Below, piece after piece: positions 13,428 to 20,209 of a stretch of DNA of 21,090 bases. The DNA is from a virus. Location of the stretch: the IMG/VR virus record IMGVR_UViG_3300027763_000276, positions 1 through 21,090 of that record. One strand, written 5' to 3'. How positions within the stretch are numbered: the first letter of the stretch is position 1; each line of letters begins with the position of its first letter. Position numbers and translations under genes: made by a program. The notes under the pieces were generated by a model, which did not search any database, was not told the origin of the DNA, and worked only from the letters and a program-made list of their open reading frames with translations.

Positions 13428-13660
13428 GTGAGTATTACGATGAAATGGCTGGCGACATTGCCCTTGCCGAGCAGGCATGGGAAGAGCGAGAAGCTCGGCG
13501 CAACTTCCGCACGGAAGTATGGACAACAAAAGACGGGCGTCGGATTGCCATCAAGGACATGGAAGACAGCCATCTGTTCAACGCATACAAGCACAGCCAA
13601 GACCGCTTGCTGTTCCGCGAGATGGTGCTACGCCTTTTTGAAGAAAGGATGAAGAAATGA
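13424..13660 (+). CDS. Conserved small phage protein, 78 aa
   Basis: The N-terminal half is acidic and helical. The C-terminal half carries VWTTKDGRRIAIKDMEDSHL (about 32-51), a pattern (W.T.DG..I.I..M.D.HL.N) that I recognise from small proteins in many phages and whose role is unknown. ATGA overlap with the preceding gene and GAGGAG upstream set the start. Confidence 0.75.
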   Translation: MSEYYDEMAGDIALAEQAWEEREARRNFRTEVWTTKDGRRIAIKDMEDSHLFNAYKHSQDRLLFREMVLRLFEERMKK

Positions 13661-13857
13661 ACAACCCACCAGCATTTCCGTTGCATAACCACGGCGCACA
13701 AACGCTTGGCTTGCACGTTACAGGCATGACCCTGCGAGATTATTTTGCGGCTAGGGCGATGCAGGGAATTATTTATGAAGGCGCAGAATCATCATTAGAG
13801 ATTGCCAAATGGTCGTATGAAATGGCGGATGCCATGTTGAAAGCGAGGGAGTCATGA
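13657..13857 (+). CDS. Conserved small phage protein, 66 aa
   Basis: Contains MTLRDYFAARAMQGII (about 24-39) and ends YEMADAMLKARES, a pattern widely seen in small uncharacterised phage and prophage proteins (TLRDYFA..AM, then A..AY.MADAML..R). No enzymatic motif is known to me. It overlaps its neighbours by ATGA on both sides. Confidence 0.8.
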   Translation: MNNPPAFPLHNHGAQTLGLHVTGMTLRDYFAARAMQGIIYEGAESSLEIAKWSYEMADAMLKARES

Positions 13858-13949
13858 AACGGCAAACAAAACTGGAGGTTGCATTTGTGTTTGTGTGCAT
13901 GGCGGTGATATCAATGATTGCATGGAGGTTTTATGAGTGGATGGCGTAA
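13854..13949 (+). CDS. Very small membrane protein, 31 aa
   Basis: A micro-gene overlapping the previous stop (ATGA). A basic head, MKRQTKLE, is followed by a hydrophobic helix, VAFVFVCMAVISMIAW, then RFYEWMA. It looks like a single-span membrane peptide with cytoplasmic N-terminus, similar in design to the 30-aa protein at 6519. The next gene starts 17 nt before its end in another frame. Confidence 0.6.
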   Translation: MKRQTKLEVAFVFVCMAVISMIAWRFYEWMA

Positions 13950-14157
13950 AAGGACGATCATGGAGATGGCGCGGGAAACCAAACTGCCTTATGACTTTGT
14001 AACAGGTGAGCCGTTGTACGCAGAAAAATTGGAAGCCTTTGCCAAGTTGGTGCGTGCTGATGAGCGTGAACAAATAGCGCAGTGGTATGACACAACGGGA
14101 CATGTTTTGATGCGGCACGAAGTACCAGACGCCATACGAGCAAGGGGACAAGCATGA
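13933..14157 (+). CDS. Tandem small-gene array, member 1, 74 aa
   Basis: First of four related genes. Motifs in order are IMEMA (N-terminal), FAKLVRADERE (middle) and AIRARGQA (C-terminal). Small phage proteins of this kind are common and uncharacterised. GGAGG lies 4 nt before ATG 13933; an in-frame ATG at 13918 lacks a good site. A 35-bp segment (14035-14069) matches member 2 at 14235-14269 with one difference, exactly 200 bp away. Its last codons form the ribosome-binding site of member 2. Confidence 0.75.
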   Translation: MSGWRKRTIMEMARETKLPYDFVTGEPLYAEKLEAFAKLVRADEREQIAQWYDTTGHVLMRHEVPDAIRARGQA

Positions 14158-14441
14158 AAACAATCATTGAGATGGCACATGAAGTTTATGGCGAGGAAAA
14201 GTTTTGGATTGAAAAAGAGTTGTTGAACTTAAAAGCCTTTGCCGAGTTGGTGCGTGCTGATGAGCGTGACAAATGGATGGAGCGTGCCCACATCATGATT
14301 CTTGGGGAGCGTGAGGGTTGTCATGCGCTACGCCAAACTCTACCAAATCCGCACAAGAACTGTCAGGTAAGCGCACATGCATACGACATGGCAATTGCGT
14401 CATACGGAGCCGCCATACGAGCAAGGGGAGAACAAGCATGA
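14154..14441 (+). CDS. Tandem small-gene array, member 2, 95 aa
   Basis: The longest member. It has IIEMA at the N-terminus, FAELVRADERDKW in the middle and AAIRARGEQA at the end. The extra length lies between the middle motif and the tail (HALRQTLPNPHKNCQVSAHA), absent from the others. It starts by ATGA overlap inside the tail repeat of member 1. The sequence is soluble and helical; no function is known. Confidence 0.75.
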   Translation: MKTIIEMAHEVYGEEKFWIEKELLNLKAFAELVRADERDKWMERAHIMILGEREGCHALRQTLPNPHKNCQVSAHAYDMAIASYGAAIRARGEQA

Positions 14442-14632
14442 CACCAGCAAAAATGTTTGAAGGCGATCTTTGGGTGCTTGCATCTGATGCGATTCAGATG
14501 TCTGAGAACGCTTACAAAAAAGGGCAAACTGATGAGCGTGAAGAATGCGCCAAGCTGTGCGAGACAACAGCCCCAAGTCAGATAAATGGCTATGAATGCG
14601 CCGCCGCCATCCGAGCAAGGGGACAAGCATGA
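14438..14632 (+). CDS. Tandem small-gene array, member 3, 64 aa
   Basis: Starts by ATGA overlap, with AAGGGGAGAACAAGC upstream. It has lost the IIEMA opening but keeps TDEREECAKLCE (about 31-42), which is close to the EREACAKVCE motif frequent in phage proteins, and the AAIRARGQA tail. The DNA word CTGATGAGCGTGA is shared with members 1 and 2. The two cysteines in the middle motif may bind metal or be incidental. Confidence 0.75.
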   Translation: MTPAKMFEGDLWVLASDAIQMSENAYKKGQTDEREECAKLCETTAPSQINGYECAAAIRARGQA

Positions 14633-14826
14633 CACAAGATGAAATCATTGAGATGGCAATTCGAGGCCATGCAGGAACAAGAGATGCAATTTGTTGGGCA
14701 ATAAATCAAGTTGTAAAAGCCGAGCGTGAGGCGTGTGCAAATACGGCGGGTCTTGCATTACTTGGCGCAGATAAAGCACTAAGTGATCGGGTTTTGAAAG
14801 CCATTCGAGCAAGGGGAAACACATGA
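14629..14826 (+). CDS. Tandem small-gene array, member 4, 65 aa
   Basis: Has DEIIEMA at the N-terminus, VVKAEREACANTAG in the middle and KAIRARGNT at the end. The N-terminal DNA word AATCATTGAGATGGCA is identical to that of member 2, while the tail is more like members 1 and 3, suggesting recombination among members. It overlaps the next gene by ATGA through the same AAGGGG-type site. Confidence 0.75.
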   Translation: MTQDEIIEMAIRGHAGTRDAICWAINQVVKAEREACANTAGLALLGADKALSDRVLKAIRARGNT

Positions 14827-14975
14827 ACAACGAAACCCAAAGAATTATGGAAGCACTGATGCTTATCTACGGCAGTGACTTGCAGGCCGCAACGATAACT
14901 GTGCTGCTTAAAGATGGCGACAATGTTGTGCGCTTTATTACACAAACTTTGCCACAGAAGGAGACAGAGAAATGA
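14823..14975 (+). CDS. Hypothetical protein, 50 aa
   Basis: A short gene that starts in the tail repeat of array member 4 and ends by ATGA overlap. The product (MNNETQRIMEALMLIYGSDL, then a strand-like VVRFITQTLP) is soluble and unrecognised. Its last codons, CAG AAG GAG ACA GAG AAA, supply AAGGAG for the next gene. Confidence 0.6.
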   Translation: MNNETQRIMEALMLIYGSDLQAATITVLLKDGDNVVRFITQTLPQKETEK

Positions 14976-15187
14976 CTACATGCCCAACTTGCGAAGCGTT
15001 AGCCCGCACTGTGATGCTTGACCAAACAAGCCATGACACACAGCGCAAGCCGCTGACAAATGGGGAAATATATACCGCATACGTGGAAGCCGCAAACCAA
15101 ACACTACGCCCACAAGACGAACGGATTGCGTTTGCATTTGCCAGAGCTATCGAAGCCGCCCACGGCATAAAGGAGAAGAACATATGA
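14972..15187 (+). CDS. Conserved small phage protein, 71 aa
   Basis: Begins MTTCPTC, so a CxxC pair (C4, C7) sits at the N-terminus without a second pair. The C-terminal half, LTNGEIYTAYVEAAN and then AFARAIEAAHGIK, matches a pattern seen in many small phage proteins (LT..EI...F..ARAIE.AHGIK). Its function is unknown. It overlaps both neighbours by ATGA. Confidence 0.75.
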   Translation: MTTCPTCEALARTVMLDQTSHDTQRKPLTNGEIYTAYVEAANQTLRPQDERIAFAFARAIEAAHGIKEKNI

Positions 15188-15387
15188 TGAAATGTTACCT
15201 ATGCAACTGGGATGTGCGAAACGGAAATTGCACAAATTACCTTCATTGCTCTAACAAAAAAGAATACAACGATGGCAAGCCGTCTCGCGCCACCACAAAA
15301 GAAGAGCGAGATAGGGCGGCTGACTCTTACAGGCGGGAAGAGCCAAACAACGGGTGGGCGGATAGCCCGTTCGGGTACTACGATTAA
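15184..15387 (+). CDS. Hypothetical cysteine-rich protein, 67 aa
   Basis: A possible small zinc knuckle: C4-x2-C7, C16 and C22 (CYLCNWDVRNGNCTNYLHC), with H21 adjacent. The rest is hydrophilic. Start 15184 follows GGAGAAGAACAT; a second ATG at 15187 is equally possible. I do not recognise a family; metal binding is inferred from spacing. Confidence 0.7.
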   Translation: MMKCYLCNWDVRNGNCTNYLHCSNKKEYNDGKPSRATTKEERDRAADSYRREEPNNGWADSPFGYYD

Positions 15388-15404
15388 CTCAAGGAGAAGA
15401 ACAC

Positions 15405-15590
15405 ATGACACCAATTGATTTTGTAATTTTTGATGGCGACAGTACGCCGAACTTGCCCGTGTACGAAATAGCCGAGGCTATGCATAAGCCCATCCGAATC
15501 TACAGCGTTGGCCAATCGTGGGAAGTCATTGGCTACTACTACGCAAACGGTCAAATGACGCTGGACATCCGGGAGAAGAACAATGGATGA
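15405..15590 (+). CDS. Hypothetical protein, 61 aa
   Basis: Begins MTPIDFVIFDGDSTPNLPVY and looks like a small alpha/beta fold. The opening FVIFDGDST is reminiscent of haloacid dehalogenase or papain-like (C58-type) OTU folds, but the protein is too short to judge; motif IRIYSVGQSWEV could equally mark half of an OTU-like domain. AAGGAGAAGAACAC is the ribosome-binding leader. It overlaps the next gene by 8 nt. Confidence 0.6.
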   Translation: MTPIDFVIFDGDSTPNLPVYEIAEAMHKPIRIYSVGQSWEVIGYYYANGQMTLDIREKNNG

Positions 15591-15768
15591 AGATGACGAT
15601 ATACAAGTCTATGCAGCGGACACGGCAATCGTACAAACACTATTGCCCAAGCTGTACTCAATCATTGACCGACTGCTGGACGGGCAGGACAAGGCGCTGG
15701 TTATCGAAGCCCGCAGGGTGTTGCCCAAGGCATACGAGAATTCATTTGAGAAAGGTAAAGGCGTATGA
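15583..15768 (+). CDS. Hypothetical acidic protein, 61 aa
   Basis: The acidic start (MDEDDDIQVY) is followed by two helices (IVQTLLPKLYSIIDRLLDG and ALVIEARRVLPKAYEN). It is soluble and of unknown function. GGGAGAAGAACA, in the last codons of the previous gene, serves as ribosome-binding site. It ends with an ATGA overlap. Confidence 0.65.
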   Translation: MDEDDDIQVYAADTAIVQTLLPKLYSIIDRLLDGQDKALVIEARRVLPKAYENSFEKGKGV

Positions 15769-15962
15769 CTGATTTAACTGAGAAAAACCTAGAGGCCACT
15801 CTTTTGAACCTGACTAAAACAGGTAAGCCAATAAAGATTAAACCGACCAGCATGTCCGTGGCCTACAACCTACACATGCAGAAACTGCGGGAGGAGTTCC
15901 CGACAGGCATTCCGTTTGTGACTCAAGATGAATTGGAACGTTTACGGAGAGAGACGGAATGA
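15765..15962 (+). CDS. Hypothetical protein, 65 aa
   Basis: Starts by ATGA overlap behind AAAGGTAAAGGCGT. A basic, mostly helical protein with a central LTKTGKPIKIKPTSM stretch and an acidic C-terminal helix (DELERLRRETE). No family recognised. Confidence 0.65.
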   Translation: MTDLTEKNLEATLLNLTKTGKPIKIKPTSMSVAYNLHMQKLREEFPTGIPFVTQDELERLRRETE

Positions 15963-16147
15963 AAGAGAAACCGGACTCGCCCTTTCTGTGGAAAGAAAAC
16001 CCCCGTCCCAGTATCATAGGAACGGATAAACTGATCCGCGCCGCTGAAACTGCAAGGCGGCAATCGCACCTGTCTAAGAACAGCACATTCACAACTTACT
16101 CAAAGGCGAAGAGTAATGCCACGACCAAAACCACCAGAACCGCTTAA
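15959..16147 (+). CDS. Hypothetical basic protein, 62 aa
   Basis: Starts by ATGA overlap with GGAGAGAGACGGA upstream. Hydrophilic and rich in Lys, Arg, Ser and Thr, with a low-complexity C-terminal tail, so it may be largely disordered. It overlaps the next gene by 32 nt in a different frame; the real end of one of the two may be under little constraint. No family recognised. Confidence 0.55.
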   Translation: MKEKPDSPFLWKENPRPSIIGTDKLIRAAETARRQSHLSKNSTFTTYSKAKSNATTKTTRTA

Positions 16148-16295
16148 GCCACGAGAAGTCCGCTTGTCCAATAGGCAGATGCTGATAATGAAACAACTTG
16201 GCGGCGCTAAATGGTTGCGCGAGTTGTTGGACAAGAAGGCACCAATGCCAAAAGCATGGTACGAGATGCGAGCACAAAAAGAAACACAGGGTTGA
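16116..16295 (+). CDS. Small putative DNA-binding protein, 59 aa
   Basis: Begins MPRPKPPEPLKPREVRLSNRQ and continues LIMKQLGGAKWLRELLDK. The order basic tail, R-V-R-L-S strand, helix with LGG and WLR resembles small phage and plasmid ribbon-helix-helix-like regulators. It is too short to be certain. AAGGCGA lies upstream, inside the previous gene. It is the last gene before the non-coding stretch at 16296-16457. Confidence 0.6.
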   Translation: MPRPKPPEPLKPREVRLSNRQMLIMKQLGGAKWLRELLDKKAPMPKAWYEMRAQKETQG

Positions 16296-16349
16296 CAGTT
16301 GTTTGATAGACAACGCATGCGAGCCTAGTAGATGCGACCATGAATTGTC

Positions 16350-16390
16350 CGAAGCGGGGGTTGTCAACCCCGGATGTGCCCTACGCTTCG
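16350..16390 (+). promoter_or_regulatory. Nested stem-loop in the 162-bp gap before the VRR-NUC gene
   Basis: An outer 7-bp stem (CGAAGCG 16350-16356 with CGCTTCG 16384-16390) encloses a 6-bp hairpin (GGGGTT, GTC, AACCCC, 16357-16371) and a 12-nt unpaired strand. No T tract follows. It could be a leader control element or part of a small RNA; the surrounding gap 16296-16457 holds no gene that I can support. Confidence 0.45.
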
Positions 16391-16457
16391 ACTCCTCACC
16401 GCGAAACAAAGGGGCGCGGAATCTACTTCACCCCTTACCCAATTACAGGAGAATGCT

Positions 16458-16754
16458 GTGGCAACACCAGAAGCTAAAGTTAAACTGAAGATTAGAAAAA
16501 TACTGGAGGAGCTTGGCGTGTACTACGCCATGCCCATCGGGACAGGATACGGGAACTCAGGAGTGCCTGACTTCCTTGTATGTGCCAACGGTAAGTTTGT
16601 TGGTATCGAAGCCAAGGCGGGTAAGGGTAAGACCACCGCCTTACAAGAAGCCCATCTAAGCCGCATACGTGGCGCAGGGGGGACAGCAGTGGTTATCAAT
16701 GAGGATAACCTTCACACATTAAAGGAGTATTTGTCATGGAACAAACAGAGTTAG
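16458..16754 (+). CDS. VRR-NUC (PD-(D/E)XK) nuclease, 98 aa
   Basis: A compact single-domain nuclease. The motifs are YGNSGVPDFLV (catalytic D38) and GIEAKAGKGKTTALQ (E51, K53 and Q60), the D...ExK core of the VRR-NUC family, which in phages is a stand-alone endonuclease acting on DNA junctions or ends. GTG at 16458 is chosen because AGGAG lies 6 nt upstream and the protein then begins ATPEAKVK as relatives do; a longer frame from 16374 would cross the structured gap. It ends 19 nt inside the next gene, near the polymerase. Confidence 0.88.
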   Translation: MATPEAKVKLKIRKILEELGVYYAMPIGTGYGNSGVPDFLVCANGKFVGIEAKAGKGKTTALQEAHLSRIRGAGGTAVVINEDNLHTLKEYLSWNKQS

Positions 16755-17005
16755 AGCAACGTGTTGCAGAGATGTCGGATGAAGAGCAGGAGCACTTCAA
16801 GATGCTCATCCAGAAGTTGGTGATGTGCTACGGCAAAGGCGAGGCACAGGCCGTTGTTGTCCTTGGCCGCGCTGAAGATGCGATTGCGGGAGTCGTCACG
16901 CTGAACTGTACGGGTATGGAGGCGTCGCAACTTATGTTGGCGGCAAATGATTTTTTCGGCTTTTTAAATCTCCGAGACGCGCCAGCCAAGGAGATGTTTA
17001 ATTGA
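16736..17005 (+). CDS. Hypothetical protein, 89 aa
   Basis: A small acidic alpha-helical protein (EQRVAEMSDEEQEHFKMLI near the N-terminus). The middle has AVVVLGRAEDAIAGVVTLNC and the end DFFGFLNLRDAPAKEMFN. No family is recognised. AAGGAG lies 9 nt before the ATG. Its last codons carry the AAGGAG used by the polymerase, and the overlap is TTGA, so the two are translationally coupled; a polymerase accessory role is only a guess. Confidence 0.7.
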   Translation: MEQTELEQRVAEMSDEEQEHFKMLIQKLVMCYGKGEAQAVVVLGRAEDAIAGVVTLNCTGMEASQLMLAANDFFGFLNLRDAPAKEMFN

Positions 17006-18972
17006 GCGCACCATACGACCGGATACTGACGATCGACTTTGAGACGTATTGGGACACCAGTATTGGCTACACACTTTCCAAGATGACAACTGAGGAGTAC
17101 ATACGCCATGAGAACTTCAAATCGTTCGGAGCATGCGTCCATGATTATGGAAGCGACGAGCCAACTCGATGGTATCGAGACAGCGAACTACGTGAGTACC
17201 TTCATGGAGTGGACTGGGGACGAACCGCAGTACTTGCACACAACGCACAGTTCGATGTATCAATTATGGAGTGGGTCTACGGAGTACATCCAGTCTTCAT
17301 CTTCGACACGTTATCAATGGCACGAGCTTTACGTGGCGTGGAAGTTGGCAACAGCCTCGCCAAGCTTGCGGCAGACTTCGGACTCCAAGCTAAAGGAACA
17401 GCCGTTTATTCAACTAATGGAGTTCACGAGTTGGACACCGCGCTCGAAGGGGAGTTATCTGAGTACTGCAAACATGATGTGTTTCTGTGCGAAGAAATAT
17501 TCAAACGGTTGGTTGTATCCTATCCATCAAAGGAACTTAAACTGATTGACATGACGCTCAAGATGTACACACGTCCGTTGCTACAACTTGATCCTGTGAT
17601 GTTGTCAAACGCTATTAACGAAGAGAAGGAATTACGTGAATCACTTTTACAAAAGCTCGGCGTGGAAGAAACTGCACTGGCATCGAACCCAAAATTTGCG
17701 GAAGCACTCACTGAAATGGGCGTCCGCCCCCCTCTCAAAGTCAGTAAGACAACAGGCAAGGCGACATACGCTTTTGCAAAAAATGACGCGCTATTTCAAG
17801 CGTTGCTCAATGGTGGACGTGCGGACGTTGCCCTTATTTGTGAAGCGCGTCTTCGGGTTAAGTCAACCACCGAGCGCACAAGGGCTCAGAGATTCCTCGA
17901 CATTAGTAAACGTGGAGCCTTACCGGTACCTCTCTCGTACTACGGTGCGCAGACTGGCAGGTGGACGGCAAGCAAGGGCAGTGCAATCAACATGCAAAAC
18001 CTCAAGCGAGGTTCGTTCCTACGCAAAGCAATTATGGCTCCCAAGGGGCACCAGCTCGTCGTTGGGGACCTCTCGCAGATTGAACCGCGAGTTCTTGCGT
18101 GGCTTTCAGATTACACAGATATGCTCGACATCTTCCGCGTTGGGGGTGACCCTTATGCCGCGTTCGGTGCGCAGATGTTCAACACCCCTAATCTCACAAA
18201 AGAGTCTCATCCAGACCTACGCCAGTCTGCAAAATCGGCGCTACTCGGGTGCGGCTATGGCCTTGGTTGGGCGGCGTTTGCTTCGCAACTTCTTGTAGGA
18301 TTCCTTGGCGCACCACCCGTAAGATACTCCAAAGACTTTGCAAAGAAGTTGGGCGTTGATTCAGAGTACGCAGAAAAGTTTGCCAAGTGGGATGGCAACG
18401 AAACAAAGTTCTTTGATATTCCGCATACGTGCTCCACCAAGGAACTTCTAAACCATGTGCTTGCAGCGAAGGCTATCATAGATACGTATAGGAGAACTGC
18501 ATACCCTGTGGTGGCGTTCTGGAGTCTCTGTGAAACAGCTTTACACAGAGCACTTGTGGGCGGTGATGAATTGGTGTATAAATGCGTTACGTTCCGTAAA
18601 AGCGAGATTGAGTTGCCAAACGGGATGAAGTTGTTGTATCCTGATCTGCGCTATGTGCAGGATGACAATGGTAGGAGCCAAGCAGTTTATGGGCCACACG
18701 CTACCAAGTTGTATGCAGGTAAGATAACGAACAACATTACACAAGCGCTTGCGCGTATTGTGATGACAGACGGGATGTTAAGGGTATCAAAAAGATACCC
18801 TATCGCGGGGACAGTGCATGATGAATTGATTGCAGTTGTGCCTGACGATGAAGTGGTTGACGCTAAGACTTGGGTCTTGGCGCAAATGACTATGGAACCG
18901 AGTTACATGCGCGGTATTCCGTTAGCCGCTGACGGTGGCGCTCACCGTAGATATGGACTGGCAAAATCATAA
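17002..18972 (+). CDS. DNA polymerase family A with 3'-5' exonuclease
   Basis: The phage replicative polymerase. The exonuclease domain has DFE (D12, E14), HNAQFD (N81, D85) and YCKHD (Y155, D159), so proofreading residues are complete. The polymerase domain has motif A VVGDLSQIE (D356, E361), motif B RQSAKSALLGCGYG (R407, K411, Y419) and motif C HDE (606-608). The residue at the position equivalent to E. coli Phe762 is Leu (415). The 656-aa size is typical of phage PolA. It starts with TTG in a TTGA overlap behind AAGGAG, which would limit its synthesis. Downstream genes follow within 9 nt, suggesting one replication operon. Confidence 0.96.
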   Translation: MSAPYDRILTIDFETYWDTSIGYTLSKMTTEEYIRHENFKSFGACVHDYGSDEPTRWYRDSELREYLHGVDWGRTAVLAHNAQFDVSIMEWVYGVHPVFIFDTLSMARALRGVEVGNSLAKLAADFGLQAKGTAVYSTNGVHELDTALEGELSEYCKHDVFLCEEIFKRLVVSYPSKELKLIDMTLKMYTRPLLQLDPVMLSNAINEEKELRESLLQKLGVEETALASNPKFAEALTEMGVRPPLKVSKTTGKATYAFAKNDALFQALLNGGRADVALICEARLRVKSTTERTRAQRFLDISKRGALPVPLSYYGAQTGRWTASKGSAINMQNLKRGSFLRKAIMAPKGHQLVVGDLSQIEPRVLAWLSDYTDMLDIFRVGGDPYAAFGAQMFNTPNLTKESHPDLRQSAKSALLGCGYGLGWAAFASQLLVGFLGAPPVRYSKDFAKKLGVDSEYAEKFAKWDGNETKFFDIPHTCSTKELLNHVLAAKAIIDTYRRTAYPVVAFWSLCETALHRALVGGDELVYKCVTFRKSEIELPNGMKLLYPDLRYVQDDNGRSQAVYGPHATKLYAGKITNNITQALARIVMTDGMLRVSKRYPIAGTVHDELIAVVPDDEVVDAKTWVLAQMTMEPSYMRGIPLAADGGAHRRYGLAKS

Positions 18973-18981
18973 GGAGAAGTA

Positions 18982-19275
18982 ATGCAGATACCAAAGAAAA
19001 TACATGTAGGAATCAAGGAGTACACCGTGCTTAAAGTCAAGAGGGCAAGGCATGGCGACACGCTTGGCACAATAGACTACACAAACGGAATCATTTGGAT
19101 TGCTACACATGACGACCGTGGCAACAAGCTGACGAAAGATGAGATGGCAGACACCTTTTGGCACGAGATGACGCATGCCGTACTGCACGATATGCACAGT
19201 CCGTGTGTTGATGAACGCTTCGTCACTACTTTTGCCAACCGACTCACCAACGCCATCAACTCCGCAAAACTATGA
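18982..19275 (+). CDS. Small HExxH metallopeptidase-like protein, 97 aa
   Basis: Contains FWHEMTHAVLHDM (H61, E62, H65), a zinc-peptidase signature, with E78 a possible third ligand. The short, almost minimal domain resembles the SprT/ImmA-like phage metallopeptidases often coded near replication genes. It may act on host or phage replication proteins, but the substrate is unknown. GGAGAAGTA precedes the ATG. It overlaps the next gene by ATGA. Confidence 0.75.
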   Translation: MQIPKKIHVGIKEYTVLKVKRARHGDTLGTIDYTNGIIWIATHDDRGNKLTKDEMADTFWHEMTHAVLHDMHSPCVDERFVTTFANRLTNAINSAKL

Positions 19276-19937
19276 AACAAACAGCATGGTCACACTCTTC
19301 CCTCAAAGACTTTGAGGGTTGTCAACGCCGCTACTACGAAATCAAGGTCTTGAAGAACTACCCGTTCACAGAGACTGAGGCGACACGGTACGGCAACCAA
19401 GTGCATGAAGCTATTGAACTGTTCATTCGGGAAGGAAAACCAATTCCTCCTGAGTATTCGCAGTTCAAGCCTGTGGTGGAAGCCATGCTGAGAAAAGACG
19501 GACGCAAGTTGGCTGAGTATGAGATGGCGCTGACCACTGACCTCAAGCCGACAGGTTGGAAAAGCAAAGACGTTTGGGTGCGCGGCATTGCTGACATCTT
19601 GATCGTTGATGATGACAACCTAACAGCATGGGTGGGTGATTGGAAAACAGGCAACAACAAGTACCCCGACAGGGATCAGCTTGTACTGATGTCTTTGATG
19701 GTGTTTGCCCACTTCCCGCACATTCGCAAGGTCAACTCTGCGTTGCTGTTCATTGTGAAAAACACTATGATAAAGATGTCGATGATGCGCGATGATATCG
19801 ATAAGCACTGGTGGGACTACCGTGAGCGCACTGCTCGGCTACAAGCAAGCTTTGCCAATGACGTGTGGAACCCCAACCAAACACCGCTCTGTGGTTGGTG
19901 CCCAGTAAAAACTTGTGAATTTAACAAGAAACATTAA
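19272..19937 (+). CDS. PD-(D/E)XK exonuclease with likely 4Fe-4S cluster (Cas4/AddB-like), 221 aa
   Basis: A RecB-family nuclease. Motifs are GNQVHEAIE (H45), E82/E84, GIAD (D108), GDWKTG (D123, K125) and Q136. C17 near the N-terminus plus C207-x2-C210-x4-C215 near the C-terminus match the split four-cysteine pattern that binds an iron-sulfur cluster in Cas4 and AddB. Phage members trim or process DNA ends in replication or recombination. No CRISPR array or cas1/cas2 is present here. All key residues are in place. Position after PolA supports a recombination or replication role. Confidence 0.9.
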   Translation: MKQTAWSHSSLKDFEGCQRRYYEIKVLKNYPFTETEATRYGNQVHEAIELFIREGKPIPPEYSQFKPVVEAMLRKDGRKLAEYEMALTTDLKPTGWKSKDVWVRGIADILIVDDDNLTAWVGDWKTGNNKYPDRDQLVLMSLMVFAHFPHIRKVNSALLFIVKNTMIKMSMMRDDIDKHWWDYRERTARLQASFANDVWNPNQTPLCGWCPVKTCEFNKKH

Positions 19938-19951
19938 AAGGAACACTCATC

Positions 19952-20209
19952 ATGCCTTACGCACCCGGCAAACGTCCGTCGTACGAACCGTACCAAAAAA
20001 CTGAAAAAGCAAAAAAGTCTCGCGCCGAGTCAAACAAAGCGCGGCGCATGCTCACGCGTGAAGGACTAGTTCAGAAAGGAGATGGTAAAGATGTCGACCA
20101 CAAAACACCCCTTAGTAAAGGCGGAAAAACTGTACGCTCGAATCTGCGTGTTCAGAGTGCCAGCAACAACCGCACGTATGCGAGAAAAGCTGACCACTCT
20201 ATTAAGTGA
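19952..20209 (+). CDS. HNH endonuclease, 85 aa
   Basis: A short HNH nuclease. The motif is VDHKTPLSKGG (about 48-58), then SNLRVQ and SNNR, giving the D-H...N...N arrangement. A basic N-terminal half (KAKKSRAESNKARR) should bind DNA. It could nick DNA at packaging or recombination sites; free-standing homing is also possible. The leader GGAACACTCATC directly precedes the ATG. The next gene appears to start inside it. Confidence 0.85.
   Translation: MPYAPGKRPSYEPYQKTEKAKKSRAESNKARRMLTREGLVQKGDGKDVDHKTPLSKGGKTVRSNLRVQSASNNRTYARKADHSIK

Noticed and set aside
16292-16320. TTGACA as a promoter -35 before the VRR-NUC gene
   Set aside because: No -10-like hexamer lies 16-18 bp downstream, and the site overlaps the stop codon of the previous gene.
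16384-16400. TTCGACTCC resembling a tRNA T loop
   Set aside because: The flanking bases cannot form the T stem, the base before the loop is not G, and no acceptor or anticodon arm can be drawn.
16198-16488. Open frame of 96 codons over the structured gap
   Set aside because: Overlaps the 59-aa gene and the VRR-NUC start in another frame and lacks a ribosome-binding site.
19272-19937. Cas4 as a sign of a CRISPR-Cas system
   Set aside because: No repeats, cas1 or cas2 are present; phage replication regions often carry this nuclease type alone.
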